NCBI RefSeq assembly: GCF_025151045.1
Contig: NZ_CP102285.1
Span: 2,418,001-2,482,000 of the forward strand
Source: Parabacteroides johnsonii DSM 18315
Lineage (GTDB): Bacteria > Bacteroidota > Bacteroidia > Bacteroidales > Tannerellaceae
Direction: 5' to 3'
Length of the DNA stretch: 64,000 bases
Positions 17,580 to 27,490 of the stretch are shown in pieces; position 1 is the stretch's first letter; each line of letters opens with the position of its first letter. The translations under genes were made by a program, and so were the position numbers. The notes below the pieces were generated by a model, which saw nothing but the letters and a program-made list of their open reading frames with translations, did no database searches and was not told where the DNA came from.

Positions 17580-18503
17580 TTACTTATTTACGCGGAATTT
17601 TTCGCATCCTTCTTTCAAAAAGCCTTCGATCTGCTTGGCAGCGGCAATACCGGCATTGATATTAGCCTCGGCAGTCTGTGCCCCCATCTTTTTAGGAGTG
17701 GAGAAATAGCGGCCGGCAAACTTGGCAGCAAACTCTTCGCCTGCTGCGGGCATAATATCAGTTACATATTTCAAGTCTGCGCGTTCTTCCATCAGCTTGA
17801 TCAGCTCGGCTTCGTTGATCACCTCCTTACGGGCCGTATTAACCAGCAGACCGTTTTTCGGCATCTTGCCAACCAGAGCGTAACCAATAGAATTCTTTGT
17901 TTCGGCGGTTGCCGGGATATGCAAAGAAACGACATCGCAGGTAGCATAAAGTTCTTCCGGTGAAGCTACCGGTTTCACACCATCCGCTTCAATTACCGAA
18001 GCTGGGCAAAAAGCATCGAATGCATAGATTTCCATTCCAAAACCTTTTGCGATACGAGCCACATTGCGGCCAACGTTGCCATATGCGTGGATACCCAGTT
18101 TCTTTCCTTTCAATTCTGTTCCCGAAGTTCCGTTATAGAAATTGCGGACAGCCATTACCATCATGCCGAAAGCCAATTCGGCAACGGCATTGGAATTCTG
18201 CCCGGGGGTATTCATCACACAAACATTATGTGCTGTCGCAGCAGCCAAGTCAACATTATCGTAACCCGCTCCGGCACGGACCACAATCTTCAACTGTTTA
18301 GCGGCATCCAGCACTTCTGCATCGATAATGTCACTGCGGATAATGATCGCATCCACATCCTTGACAGCGTCCAGCAGTTTAGCCTTTTCACCGTATTTCT
18401 CTAACAGGATCAGTTCGTCACCTGCACCTTCCACTACTTCGCGGATACCTTTCACAGCTATCGCTGCGAAAGGTTTATCTGTTGCTACTAATATCTTTGC
18501 CAT
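17580..18503 (-). CDS. serA: D-3-phosphoglycerate dehydrogenase, short form
   Basis: First step of serine synthesis. This 307-aa 2-hydroxyacid dehydrogenase has the NAD-binding GIHAYGNVGRNVARIAKGFG, the substrate-binding RAGAGYDNVD, and TARKEVINEAEL around the catalytic Arg. There is no ACT regulatory domain. The usual TPHxG catalytic histidine region reads STPKKMGAQTAEA, so the His position is Lys. The start was set at the ATG at 18503 (MAKILVATDKP). It begins 2 bp after the serC stop and is translated from the same transcript. Confidence 0.9.
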   Translation of the reverse strand: MAKILVATDKPFAAIAVKGIREVVEGAGDELILLEKYGEKAKLLDAVKDVDAIIIRSDIIDAEVLDAAKQLKIVVRAGAGYDNVDLAAATAHNVCVMNTPGQNSNAVAELAFGMMVMAVRNFYNGTSGTELKGKKLGIHAYGNVGRNVARIAKGFGMEIYAFDAFCPASVIEADGVKPVASPEELYATCDVVSLHIPATAETKNSIGYALVGKMPKNGLLVNTARKEVINEAELIKLMEERADLKYVTDIMPAAGEEFAAKFAGRYFSTPKKMGAQTAEANINAGIAAAKQIEGFLKEGCEKFRVNK

Positions 18504-18505
18504 AA

Positions 18506-19573
18506 TCAATGCTGTTTTTCAAAATCTTTCATACATGCAACCAAAGCTTCAACACTACTCTTTGGCATTGCGTTGTACAGAGAAGCCCGGAAACCACCGA
18601 CAGAACGGTGTCCCTTGATACCGACCATACCTGCAGCCGCAGCAAATTTGCTGAATTCGTCTTCCAGGTCTTTATATTCGTCATTCATCACGAAACATAC
18701 ATTCATGATAGAACGGTCTTCAGCCGCGACAGTCCCTCTAAACAGCTTGTTACGATCGATTTCATCATACAGGATAGCGGCATTTTCCATATCCTTCTTT
18801 TCCATAGCGGCAACACCGCCTTGTTCCTTATACCATTTCAATGTCTGCAAAGCGGCATAGATAGGCAGTACGGGAGGAGTGTTAAACATAGAATCTTTGT
18901 CAATATGAGTCTTATAGTTCAACATTGTCGGAATCGGCCGCTCCACATGTCCCAAAGCATCTACACGTACAATAGCCAATGTCACACCGGCAGGAGCCAA
19001 ATTTTTCTGTGCTCCGGCATAGATGATGTCATATTTGGACACATCGATCGGACGGGAGAAAATATCGGACGACATATCGGCAACCAAACGCTGTTTCACA
19101 TCCGGATCCTTGCGAGTTTCCGTTCCGTAAATCGTATTATTGGTCGTAAAGTGAAAATAGTCCGCATCGTCGGCAATCGTATAATCCTTCGGAATATATG
19201 TATAGTTCTTATCCTTAGAAGATGCTACGACCTCAACTTCTCCGAACAATTTAGCTTCCTTGATAGCTTTGGACGACCATGTACCGGTATCTAAATAAGA
19301 AGCTTTCTTATTCAAGAGATTGTAAGGCACCATACAGAACTGCATGCTTGCACCTCCACCCAGGAAAACAACCTCATAACCGGCAGGAACATCCAGCAAT
19401 TCTTTGATCAGCGCACGCGCCTCATCGTTCACAGCAATGAATTCTTTACTTCTGTGGGAGATTTCAAGAAGAGATAAACCCATACCCGCAAAATTCTCTA
19501 CCGCAGCAGCCGTATTTTTAATTGTATACTCGCTCAAGATAGAGGGACCTGCATAAAAATTGTGCTTCTTCAT
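18506..19573 (-). CDS. serC: Phosphoserine aminotransferase
   Basis: PLP enzyme of serine (and possibly pyridoxal) synthesis. This 355-aa protein begins [33 protein letters not shown], the PLP lysine in [14 protein letters not shown], and the C-terminal [17 protein letters not shown] are family signatures. It is the first gene of serC-serA-DUF1015. An inverted AATTGACAATT repeat lies upstream. Confidence 0.96.
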   Translation of the reverse strand: MKKHNFYAGPSILSEYTIKNTAAAVENFAGMGLSLLEISHRSKEFIAVNDEARALIKELLDVPAGYEVVFLGGGASMQFCMVPYNLLNKKASYLDTGTWSSKAIKEAKLFGEVEVVASSKDKNYTYIPKDYTIADDADYFHFTTNNTIYGTETRKDPDVKQRLVADMSSDIFSRPIDVSKYDIIYAGAQKNLAPAGVTLAIVRVDALGHVERPIPTMLNYKTHIDKDSMFNTPPVLPIYAALQTLKWYKEQGGVAAMEKKDMENAAILYDEIDRNKLFRGTVAAEDRSIMNVCFVMNDEYKDLEDEFSKFAAAAGMVGIKGHRSVGGFRASLYNAMPKSSVEALVACMKDFEKQH

Positions 19574-19645
19574 ACCAATGTCTTTTTAATGTTAAATATA
19601 ATTTAAGTAACTAATTTCCCAAAAACAGGCGGCTAATGTACAAAT

Positions 19646-19759
19646 AAATTGACAATTTACAATTAATTATTGACAATTATTACCAAAACGCTACAACAGC
19701 CACCTTTATCCATAACATTTACCTCCCAATTGGCAACTATCAATTATCAATTGTCAATT
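19646..19759. repeat. Inverted AATTGACAATT repeats between serC and rarA
   Basis: The left arm, 19646-19678, holds three AATTGACAATT-like units. The right arm, 19729-19759, holds their inverse (AATTGTCAATT). Together they can form a hairpin at the 3' end of rarA. The family is the same as at 1590-1626. Confidence 0.6.
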
Positions 19760-21034
19760 CTAATACCGGTCCCCCCACAAACGTCTCATTTGTTCAATTA
19801 GTTTATGTTCGGACGGATTTTCCTGTCCTTTCCACAGCCGTTCGTTCAAAATCTCCTTTGGAAGGAACTCTTGCTTGACAAAATGATTTTCATAATCGTG
19901 TGCATATTTGTAGTCTTTTCCGTAATTCAGTTCCGCCATCAACTTTGTCGGTGCATTTCGCAGATGAAGGGGAACAGGCAGGTTTCCTGTACGGTTCACC
20001 AACTCCAACGCATCATTAATCGCCATATAAGCCGAATTACTTTTAGGACTGCATGCCAGATAAACGGTTGTTTCCGCCAAAATGATCCGTCCTTCAGGCC
20101 AACCGATTTTCTTCAAGGCATCAAAACAGGCATTTGCCAACAATAGAGCATTCGGATTCGCTAATCCGATATCTTCCGAGGCTGAAATAACCAAACGACG
20201 GGCTATAAATTCCGGATCTTCACCACCGGCAACCATACGAGCCAGCCAATAGATAGCAGCATCCGGATCACTTCCGCGAATGGATTTGATGAAAGCGGAT
20301 ATAATATCATAATGCATCTCTCCTCCTTTATCATACGCCGCCGGATTTTCCTGCAAGCGCTCTACCACCTTTTCATCTGTTATTTCAATCTTTTCATTCC
20401 CTTCTTCTGCTGCCACTACGAGTTCTAAGATATTCAGCAATTTTCGTGCATCACCACCGGAATAACGCAACATGGCATCCGTTTCGGTCAACACGATATT
20501 CATATCCTTCAATACGATATCTTCCGTAACTGCCTTATTCAACAAAGTCAACAGATCAGCTTTCTCCAATGACTTCAAAACATATACCTGACAACGGGAA
20601 AGCAACGGACGGATAACTTCGAACGAGGGATTCTCCGTTGTGGCTCCGATTAAGGTTACCACACCAGTCTCTACTGCATTGAGCAAGGAATCCTGCTGCG
20701 ACTTGCTAAAGCGATGTATTTCGTCAATAAACAGGATCGGTGAAACGGTATTGAAAAAGCGATTACCTTTTGCCTTTTCTATTACCTCTCGCACATCTTT
20801 TACTCCTGAACTAATTGCGCTTAACGTATAGAACGGAGCTTCCAGCTTATTTGAAATAATCTGCGCCAGCGTAGTCTTTCCTACTCCCGGAGGTCCCCAC
20901 AATATAAAAGAGGGGACACGACCCGCATCAATCATCTTTCTAAGAACAGCCCCCGGACCTACCAGGTGTTTCTGCCCGATATAATCGTCCAACGTTTTCG
21001 GACGTAATCTCTCTGCTAACGGTTGACTCATCAT
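19760..21034 (-). CDS. rarA: Replication-associated recombination protein A (AAA ATPase)
   Basis: A 424-aa AAA+ ATPase of the RarA/MgsA/WRNIP1 family, which acts at stalled replication forks. It starts MMSQPLAERLRPKTLDDYIG; ATGs at 21034 and 21031 are both possible. Walker A is GPPGVGKTT, Walker B LFIDEIHR, sensor 1 IGATTENPSFE. The C-terminal clamp-loader-like tetramerisation part includes SIRGSDPDAAIYWLARM and RNAPTKLMAELNYGKDY. It is a stand-alone housekeeping gene beside the SusC/SusD locus. Confidence 0.95.
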   Translation of the reverse strand: MMSQPLAERLRPKTLDDYIGQKHLVGPGAVLRKMIDAGRVPSFILWGPPGVGKTTLAQIISNKLEAPFYTLSAISSGVKDVREVIEKAKGNRFFNTVSPILFIDEIHRFSKSQQDSLLNAVETGVVTLIGATTENPSFEVIRPLLSRCQVYVLKSLEKADLLTLLNKAVTEDIVLKDMNIVLTETDAMLRYSGGDARKLLNILELVVAAEEGNEKIEITDEKVVERLQENPAAYDKGGEMHYDIISAFIKSIRGSDPDAAIYWLARMVAGGEDPEFIARRLVISASEDIGLANPNALLLANACFDALKKIGWPEGRIILAETTVYLACSPKSNSAYMAINDALELVNRTGNLPVPLHLRNAPTKLMAELNYGKDYKYAHDYENHFVKQEFLPKEILNERLWKGQENPSEHKLIEQMRRLWGDRY

Positions 21035-21230
21035 GTAGGCAAAAGTCGTATATTTTATTTACTTTTCAAAGTATAAACACCGTAAAAATTCGAGCCTGTT
21101 TTAATGTTTGACAGCAGAAAATATAAAAAAAAGTAAGCAAACATAGCTACATACACCTATTGGTACTATAAAATTATACCATTTTGTCATATTTACAACT
21201 TCTGGACACTAAATGAAATCATAAAAGATC

Positions 21231-21262
21231 AGGCTGTATTAAACACCCGTTCAATGCAGCCT
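21231..21262 (-). terminator. Terminator after the recombinase gene
   Basis: AGGCTGTATT (21231-21240) pairs with AATGCAGCCT (21253-21262), 25 bp beyond the recombinase stop. On the minus strand it is followed by a short T-rich stretch. Confidence 0.55.
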
Positions 21263-21287
21263 GCCCTCCTGTATCCATCGTTTCATT

Positions 21288-22457
21288 TTATTTCAATGTG
21301 ATATTTTCCAGGTCACGTATAACAGTCATATCCATAATATCACTATAGATTTCCGTTGTCCGTACGCTTTTATGCCCTAATAGCTTTTGGACTGTCGTGA
21401 TATTCGCCCCATTATATAACAATAGGGTCGCATTGGTATGGCGTGCCATGTGGAAAGACAGCCTTTTATCTATTTCCGCCAGCCGGCAAATCCTTTTCAA
21501 TTGTTTATTCACATTCGAGTTTGCCGAAACAGAAACTCCAAACAGCGTTCTTGAATAACGCTTGCGATAGCGTTCATAGACTGCAAGAGCTTTTCCGTCG
21601 AACAGCAGGAACAAAGGAAGCCGGACGTTCACATCCGTCTTGACCGATGAATAGACCAGCCATAACTTATCATCGATCAGATGAAAATTATCCGGTCGTA
21701 TATTTACAATATCGGAAAAGCGAAGCCCTGTATAACAACTGAAAAGAAACATATCGAGCGTCCGTCTGAGCGTCCGTTGCAATTTAGGAGCGACTTTCTC
21801 CAACCTCCCCAATTCTTCCGGTGTCAGATGACCACGCTTGCTCTCCATATATTTAATCTTATATTTGCGAAAAGGATATTTCTGCAATTCAAACAAATCC
21901 TTATTAATCGCCAGGTTAACATATCTTTTCAGATGCTTCATATGCTTGGCAATCGTATTTCGGTGATACTTTTGCTCAAGAAGAAAATGTTCAAAATCAC
22001 ACAGGAAATTAAAGGTGAGATCGTCAAAAGAGACTTGTGGCTGATACTGGCACAAAACCTGCAAAGTGGATAAGTGGTTTTTCAATGTGGACAGTCTTAA
22101 ATTACTATGATCGATCTCATTTTTCATAAAAGAGACAAAAGAGGTAGAAACAGACTCAAAATCTCCTCTCTCTCTCAAATACCTCAAAGAGAACGGACGT
22201 CCGCTCTGGACCATATCTAATTCGATCCGTTCCAAATAAGTAATATAATCCTCAATGTACTGATTGAGCTCATCCATATTAGGATGGTTCCTCACAGCTT
22301 TCCTCTTGCTATCCCACTGCGTGGGCTTAACATAGATTTTTGTTGAGAAATACTTCTTTTGCCTATTCAAGTAAGCCTCTACCTGAATCAAAGCCTTTCC
22401 TTCTGCATTCAACCGCTTTTTCCGATTGAACACCAGATTGTAAATAACTTTTTCCAT
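21288..22457 (-). CDS. Tyrosine site-specific recombinase
   Basis: A 389-aa Bacteroidetes-type tyrosine recombinase with an N-terminal arm-binding region (MEKVIYNLVFNRKKRLN), a SAM-like core-binding domain and a catalytic domain. Catalytic residues visible: Arg in TGLRFSDI, Lys in SSVKTDV, H-x-x-R in FHMARHT (about residues 336-339), His in LLGHKSV (about 362) and Tyr in TEIYSDI (about 371). The set is complete, so it is probably active. The ATG at 22457 is preferred over the longer reading to 22496. It lies directly downstream of a silent SusC/SusD unit and is the obvious candidate for recombining the identical sites at 27250, 33139, 38959 and 40196. Confidence 0.9.
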   Translation of the reverse strand: MEKVIYNLVFNRKKRLNAEGKALIQVEAYLNRQKKYFSTKIYVKPTQWDSKRKAVRNHPNMDELNQYIEDYITYLERIELDMVQSGRPFSLRYLRERGDFESVSTSFVSFMKNEIDHSNLRLSTLKNHLSTLQVLCQYQPQVSFDDLTFNFLCDFEHFLLEQKYHRNTIAKHMKHLKRYVNLAINKDLFELQKYPFRKYKIKYMESKRGHLTPEELGRLEKVAPKLQRTLRRTLDMFLFSCYTGLRFSDIVNIRPDNFHLIDDKLWLVYSSVKTDVNVRLPLFLLFDGKALAVYERYRKRYSRTLFGVSVSANSNVNKQLKRICRLAEIDKRLSFHMARHTNATLLLYNGANITTVQKLLGHKSVRTTEIYSDIMDMTVIRDLENITLK

Positions 22458-22521
22458 GATATACATTATTTTCTGAATGAGAACACGAAGGAACAATAAT
22501 AAGTTCTTTGTTTCGTATGAG

Positions 22522-22538
22522 ACAAACTAAAAGTTTGT
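22522..22538. promoter_or_regulatory. Perfect palindrome upstream of the recombinase gene
   Basis: ACAAACT-AAA-AGTTTGT is a perfect 7-bp inverted repeat, 65-81 bp upstream of the recombinase ATG. It could be an operator or part of a recombinase-binding site. Confidence 0.4.
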
Positions 22539-22611
22539 TATATTTCGTGTTTCAATAGACGAACAGCTATCCGCAAAACGATCCTGCAAAAGCCCGGACA
22601 GAGACAAAAAA

Positions 22612-22640
22612 AGAGACGTGTTCAAAAAAAACACGCCTCT
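22612..22640 (-). terminator. Terminator after the 22.7-kb susD gene
   Basis: The stem AGAGACGTGTT/AACACGCCTCT is followed on the minus strand by a T run (complement of 22604-22611). It ends the SusC/SusD transcript before the recombinase gene. Confidence 0.8.
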
Positions 22641-22673
22641 TTAGCCCTTTTCCGGATGTAAACCTTATTTCTT

Positions 22674-24260
22674 TTATAAGGTAGGTTGTGGAGCAGCCGG
22701 ATTATTATCTGTATCAGAAATGCCTGTATTGGTTTCCATTTCACATTGTGGGATACGATAGATCATTATTTGGGATTCCGGCTCCAAATTAAACTGTACG
22801 GAAGCATGATAATTCGTATTTTTACGTACAACCGGCTTCTTTAAGCGCAGAAGATCGAACAACGAATGACCTTCACCCCAAAGTTCCATACGACGCTGCA
22901 GCCAGACCTCATCTTGAAATTGCTGTGGCGAAGTTGCTTTGCTAACAAAAGAAGGATCGCGATATGCTTGCACAAAGTTTTCCAATGTAGACTTACCTGC
23001 CGCCAGATTTCCACTCATTGCTTCAGCCTCCGCTTTAATCAAATACATTTCTTCCACACGCATCAACGGCCAATCCGAAGCATTAGTTGTGTTCCCAAAC
23101 ACACTCTGATAAGCACCAAATTTAGTGTTTACATATGGTTCAAGACCAAAATACTCAACAATAGAATAACCTTCTATCTTTTCGTTGTCTATCAACGAAG
23201 ATGTGTTATCCGGAGACAAAAACCATTGTTTACGAATATCTGTATCCGGGATCTGGTCATATAAAGCCGTATTTACTTTTCTGTATCCGTCAGGCACGCC
23301 TGAAGTATATCCATTCCCCGTAAAAGAACATAAATGAGAAGGCCAATTTATGATACCTGTTTGTACAACATCGTTATCCGGAGTAATCATGACACCCCAT
23401 AACCAAGAATTTGCAGTAGCTGAATTAAATGTCGGAGTAGATACTTCTGCCAATGATTGCGGAGTTCCGCCGGCAATAGCTCTTTCTGCATCTTTTGCAG
23501 CATCAGCCCATTTCTGCATCAACAGATTGGCACGGGCACGCAAGCCATATACGACCGCTTCATCTAATTGGTCCTTATTCGCTCCATTATCAAAACCGGC
23601 CAACAATTCTGCAGCTTGATTCAAATCGCTCATAATCTGATCATATACCTGCTGAACTGTAGCACGAGGATTATTTTGCATTTCTTCGTCAGACATCTTT
23701 TCTGTTACAATAGGAACCGCCAAAGCATTCTCATGACCTGCATATGTAAACTGATAAATCTGAACCAGATTCAAATAGTCGTATGCACGAGCAGCCAAGG
23801 CTTGACCACGATAAGTTTTCAAAGAAGCGTCTTCTGTGGCAGGATCAATCAAGCTCAATACGTTATTGGCTGCCTTCAGATGATTATAAAAAGTTTTCCA
23901 GATCAGCTCATCCATAGAACTGTCATAAACACGGTCAGAATAGTTTTGGGAAGTGTTAAACCAATTATATCCTGTCACTAATGCAACAAGGTCCTGTCCT
24001 CCTGACTCCAACGCCATAGAGACAGCTGGGACTCCATAATCATTATGAGAAGTAGATGCATCATCGGAGATCGTTCCGAAAGCATTCAATTTAGCAGCCA
24101 TAGCATTTACCTCAGCCGTGATCAAGTTAGGTCTGTCTTTGATCGTTTCTTCTTTCTGCCCGTCAGAGACATATTGGCCTTCAGGATATTTATCCAAATC
24201 GCAAGATGCCAGTATAAGAGTGGCGGTTGCGAACATTATATATTTGTTTGTTAATTTCAT
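22674..24260 (-). CDS. SusD/RagB-family surface lipoprotein (unit A)
   Basis: Glycan- or nutrient-capturing lid protein that partners the adjacent SusC. The signal peptide and lipobox are MKLTNKYIMFATATLILASC. Typical SusD features are tetratricopeptide-like helices (YRGQALAARAYDYLNLVQIY), NNPRATVQQVYDQIMSDL, and the C-terminal RRMELWGEGHSLFDLLRLK. The start is ATG 24260, 528 aa. It follows the susC gene by 21 bp. Sequence motifs are closest to the unit D SusD. Because its susC lacks a promoter and N-terminus, it is predicted silent in the arrangement shown. Confidence 0.9.
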   Translation of the reverse strand: MKLTNKYIMFATATLILASCDLDKYPEGQYVSDGQKEETIKDRPNLITAEVNAMAAKLNAFGTISDDASTSHNDYGVPAVSMALESGGQDLVALVTGYNWFNTSQNYSDRVYDSSMDELIWKTFYNHLKAANNVLSLIDPATEDASLKTYRGQALAARAYDYLNLVQIYQFTYAGHENALAVPIVTEKMSDEEMQNNPRATVQQVYDQIMSDLNQAAELLAGFDNGANKDQLDEAVVYGLRARANLLMQKWADAAKDAERAIAGGTPQSLAEVSTPTFNSATANSWLWGVMITPDNDVVQTGIINWPSHLCSFTGNGYTSGVPDGYRKVNTALYDQIPDTDIRKQWFLSPDNTSSLIDNEKIEGYSIVEYFGLEPYVNTKFGAYQSVFGNTTNASDWPLMRVEEMYLIKAEAEAMSGNLAAGKSTLENFVQAYRDPSFVSKATSPQQFQDEVWLQRRMELWGEGHSLFDLLRLKKPVVRKNTNYHASVQFNLEPESQIMIYRIPQCEMETNTGISDTDNNPAAPQPTL

Positions 24261-24281
24261 ATTCAAAAACAATTTAATGGA

Positions 24282-27272
24282 TTAGAAATTCAATGATATA
24301 CCACCTGAGATCGTACGGATCGGTGAATAAACATTATCAGAAGCGACATAACCTTGACGTGGATCCAGCCCTTTACGAGCAGTCAACAATGCAACATTAT
24401 CTGCAACAAAGTACAAACGGACGCCTTCAATCTGTAACTTGCGAGTCAAGTTTTTCGGCAGAGTATAACCCAACGTGATATTTTGCAGACTCAGATAATC
24501 AGAGCTTGTCAAAAAGCGGTCAGACAATCTGTTTGTGTACTTATCAGTTATATTCATACGAGGAATGTTTGTATTCTTGTTTTCAGAAGTCCATACATTC
24601 AGCATATCTTTATGCAAAGCACTACCTGTAGCAGCAGGGCTCATCAATTCCTGGTATGTGTAGTCCAAAACACGTCCCCCCACCTGGTAAGCGAATGAGA
24701 TTGACAAATCAAAACCATAAGCAGTAAAACTTGTACCGAATCCTCCATATATTTTGGGAAGAATATCTCCTGTTGCAAAACGATTTTCTGTAGCAGTAGA
24801 ATAAGACGTTGTAACAGTGTTACCATCAGCATCCGGTTTCAATAAAGCCCACTGGCTTTCCCCTGTTTCAGGATTTACACCGGCATACTTCGGTAAATAA
24901 AGCTGATACATAGATTCTCCTTCACGATAGATACGACTACCATCAATCATCTGGCCATTCAGTTCAGGCGCCAGTTCCAACACTTTATTTTTGAAGTGAG
25001 TCAAGTTCAAATTTACACTCCATGAAAAATCTTTTGTTTCAATAATATTCGAATTCAAATCGATTTCAACGCCACGATTCACCATAGAACCGACATTTTC
25101 CGGGAAACGAGAATATCCCATTGAGGCTGCAACTGGTTTGAAATAAAGCATATCCGTAGTCTTACGAGAGAAGTATTCTGCAGAACCACTCAGCTTACCT
25201 CCCCACAACGTAAAGTCAAAACCGGTATTGAAGCTATGAGAAGTTTCCCATGTAATATCTTTATTCCCTTTATAATATAGAGATGTTGAGAAATCTCCAT
25301 TACTGTTTGCCAAAGTAAACTGATCTTGATATGGATAATAGTTGCGATATAACCCACCTTGATACATCAAATTGTCATTACCCTGCAAACCATAACTGAT
25401 TTTAAACTTCAACATATTAATCCAACTTTGATTTTCCAGAAAAGCTTCTTTATTCAATAACCAACCTGCACCAATAGACCAAAAGTTACCCCAACGATTA
25501 TCCGGATGGAAACAAGAAGAAGCATCACGACGATAAGAAGCTGAACCGAAATATTTTCCGTCATAATCATACTGAACACGGAACAACCAACCTTCAGTTG
25601 CATAATCTTTTGAATAAGATGAGTTATATTGATTTGAAATACCATTATCCAATTCCGGAACATTCGGATTATACAGTTTTTCACGCTGGCCATATAAATA
25701 TTGGTATTTATAGTTATAACTTTCATGGCCTGCTAAAACATCCAGATTGTGTACATCATTAAACGTTTTATTGTATGTCAATAAATACTGTTGATTTACA
25801 CTAAATGTACGTTGGGTTGAAACGGAAATCAAACCACCGACACCTGTCGTTTCCGAATATTGCCCATAAAACGGATTCACCATATCAGTATTACGAACAT
25901 TATTGGCATCCACTCCAATATTCACCTTAGCCTTAATACCACCCCAGATATCAACATCCGCAAACCATTTGCCACTAACTACGTCTCCGGAATATTTCAT
26001 TTTGTCCAACATGTAGCTGGCCAGTGGATTAGCATTAGGGATAGTATTACGAGATCCATTCGTATCTTGTCCTTTCTTTCCATAATCATAACGTTGGAAG
26101 CCACGGTTATCGGTCATTATATTTCCCTGCGTATCACGGATATACATCGGATATATCGCTCCCATAATATTAGAAGCATAGAATATGTTCGCATTTGAAG
26201 ATCCCCCTTCTGTATCCTGTTCACGGCTATCATAGTGAGTAAATGAAACATTAGCTCCCATCTTCAACCATGATTTCACTTGATAATCAGCTTTCAAACG
26301 AGCAGAATAACGTTGGAAACCTGAATTAGGGACAATACCTTGATCATCCAGATAGCCAGCGGACATATAATAATTCATTTTGTCAGAAGCACCGCTAACA
26401 CTTAAATTATATTCCTGACGAACATTATTTTCGAAAATTTCATCAGACCAATTATCCGGAGTATAATAATAAGTTCCATCGGAATAACCAAGTGTAGCTT
26501 TAGGATTCAATTTTCCATCCATACCAATCAACTGTTCTCCTGTCGGCACAGAATAGACCTGATATCCTAAATAAGTACCGGAAAGTAAAGCTTGATTAGC
26601 ATATGCATTAGCATTTACCAGATCACCAGCTGCAGCATAGCCTTTCAAGTCTGCATTATAAATAGAAGAATAATTCAGTTCATAGAATTTCGCAGGGTCA
26701 TTAATTGTTTCATAATTAGGTACTCCACGTTTATTTACCCCCCATTTTGCATCAAAGCTGACACGAGCTTCACCACTTTTACCTTTTTTAGTCGTAATCA
26801 AAATAACACCATTAGCACCACGGGCACCATACAACGCATTAGAAGCAGCATCTTTCAACACAGTCATAGATTCGATATCAGAAGTACTAATCGCCGAAAT
26901 CTCACCGTCATAGGGAACACCGTCAACTACATATAAAGGTTTATTGCTGGCAGAAATAGATCCGATACCACGAATCCGGACTTCAGCATCTTTACCAGGC
27001 TGTCCGCTATTACTCGTTGTCTGTACACCAGCAACCTGTCCAGTCAAAGCATTTGTAACATTTGAGGTTTGACGAGATGTGATTTTCTCGCTTTTAATTG
27101 TTGCAGCAGATCCAGTGAAAGCACTTTTCTTTGCTGTACCATAAGCAACAACCATCACTTCATCAAGCATCTGATTGTCACCTTCCAACACCACATTTAC
27201 TTTCGGCTTAACTCCAACTTCCTGAGCCTTCATACCCACGAAGGAAACTACCAGAGTCTTTGCAGAACTCAC
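24282..27272 (-). CDS. SusC-like TonB-dependent receptor body, silent cassette (unit A)
   Basis: About 996 aa, from a GTG immediately after an in-frame TGA. It starts at SSAKTLVVSFVGMKAQEVG, so the signal peptide and the first ~75 residues of the regulatory domain are missing. The plug (DEVMVVAYGTAKKSAFTGSA, LKDAASNALYGARGANGVI) and the full barrel are intact, ending GGISLNF. No promoter, signal peptide or good start is present. The frame at AGT TCT GCA AAG matches the full-length SusC at 36021-39173 exactly, so recombination there would give a complete gene. It is thus a reserve body rather than a dead gene. Its closest partner here is unit D. Confidence 0.85.
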   Translation of the reverse strand: MSSAKTLVVSFVGMKAQEVGVKPKVNVVLEGDNQMLDEVMVVAYGTAKKSAFTGSAATIKSEKITSRQTSNVTNALTGQVAGVQTTSNSGQPGKDAEVRIRGIGSISASNKPLYVVDGVPYDGEISAISTSDIESMTVLKDAASNALYGARGANGVILITTKKGKSGEARVSFDAKWGVNKRGVPNYETINDPAKFYELNYSSIYNADLKGYAAAGDLVNANAYANQALLSGTYLGYQVYSVPTGEQLIGMDGKLNPKATLGYSDGTYYYTPDNWSDEIFENNVRQEYNLSVSGASDKMNYYMSAGYLDDQGIVPNSGFQRYSARLKADYQVKSWLKMGANVSFTHYDSREQDTEGGSSNANIFYASNIMGAIYPMYIRDTQGNIMTDNRGFQRYDYGKKGQDTNGSRNTIPNANPLASYMLDKMKYSGDVVSGKWFADVDIWGGIKAKVNIGVDANNVRNTDMVNPFYGQYSETTGVGGLISVSTQRTFSVNQQYLLTYNKTFNDVHNLDVLAGHESYNYKYQYLYGQREKLYNPNVPELDNGISNQYNSSYSKDYATEGWLFRVQYDYDGKYFGSASYRRDASSCFHPDNRWGNFWSIGAGWLLNKEAFLENQSWINMLKFKISYGLQGNDNLMYQGGLYRNYYPYQDQFTLANSNGDFSTSLYYKGNKDITWETSHSFNTGFDFTLWGGKLSGSAEYFSRKTTDMLYFKPVAASMGYSRFPENVGSMVNRGVEIDLNSNIIETKDFSWSVNLNLTHFKNKVLELAPELNGQMIDGSRIYREGESMYQLYLPKYAGVNPETGESQWALLKPDADGNTVTTSYSTATENRFATGDILPKIYGGFGTSFTAYGFDLSISFAYQVGGRVLDYTYQELMSPAATGSALHKDMLNVWTSENKNTNIPRMNITDKYTNRLSDRFLTSSDYLSLQNITLGYTLPKNLTRKLQIEGVRLYFVADNVALLTARKGLDPRQGYVASDNVYSPIRTISGGISLNF
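27250..27269 (-). repeat. Recombination core site A
   Basis: AGTTCTGCAAAGACTCTGGT on the minus strand, identical in all four susC genes of the window. Sequence upstream of it differs completely from the expressed copy; homology downstream continues through the coding region. Confidence 0.7.
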
Positions 27273-27490
27273 TCAATATATAATATATTTATTATCAATA
27301 TATTAATCCATAGTTATTTTCTAATCATCATCCATTTATGAGAGAGAACATTCTAAATACCAAATAGTTTTATTTATCTAATATACAGTATATTAATATG
27401 CTTAATGTGAAAAATATCCACACTTGTAATACCTCTCAAATAGTGCCACAGTTCTACCGGCTTACTCCTGATTTTTTGATATAGATTAAA
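27273..27490. other. Non-coding spacer duplicated upstream of silent susC units
   Basis: This AT-rich spacer is clearly homologous to 33162-33379 (for example ATCATCATCCATTTAT in both), including the start-proximal TATTGAGTGAGTTCT. It holds no gene and no TAnnTTTG promoter facing susC that I can support. It appears to be the empty side of the recombination sites. Confidence 0.6.

Noticed and set aside
18509-19294. 261-aa antisense ORF in serC
   Set aside because: Antisense shadow of a clear serC gene.
21288-22457. Integrase of a conjugative or phage element
   Set aside because: No transfer, mobilisation or phage genes and no att duplication were seen nearby; the shufflon context explains it better.
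24282-27272. Calling the N-truncated susC genes dead pseudogenes
   Set aside because: Bodies are intact over 950-1,000 codons and in frame with the expressed N-terminus at a shared core, which is better explained by silent cassettes.
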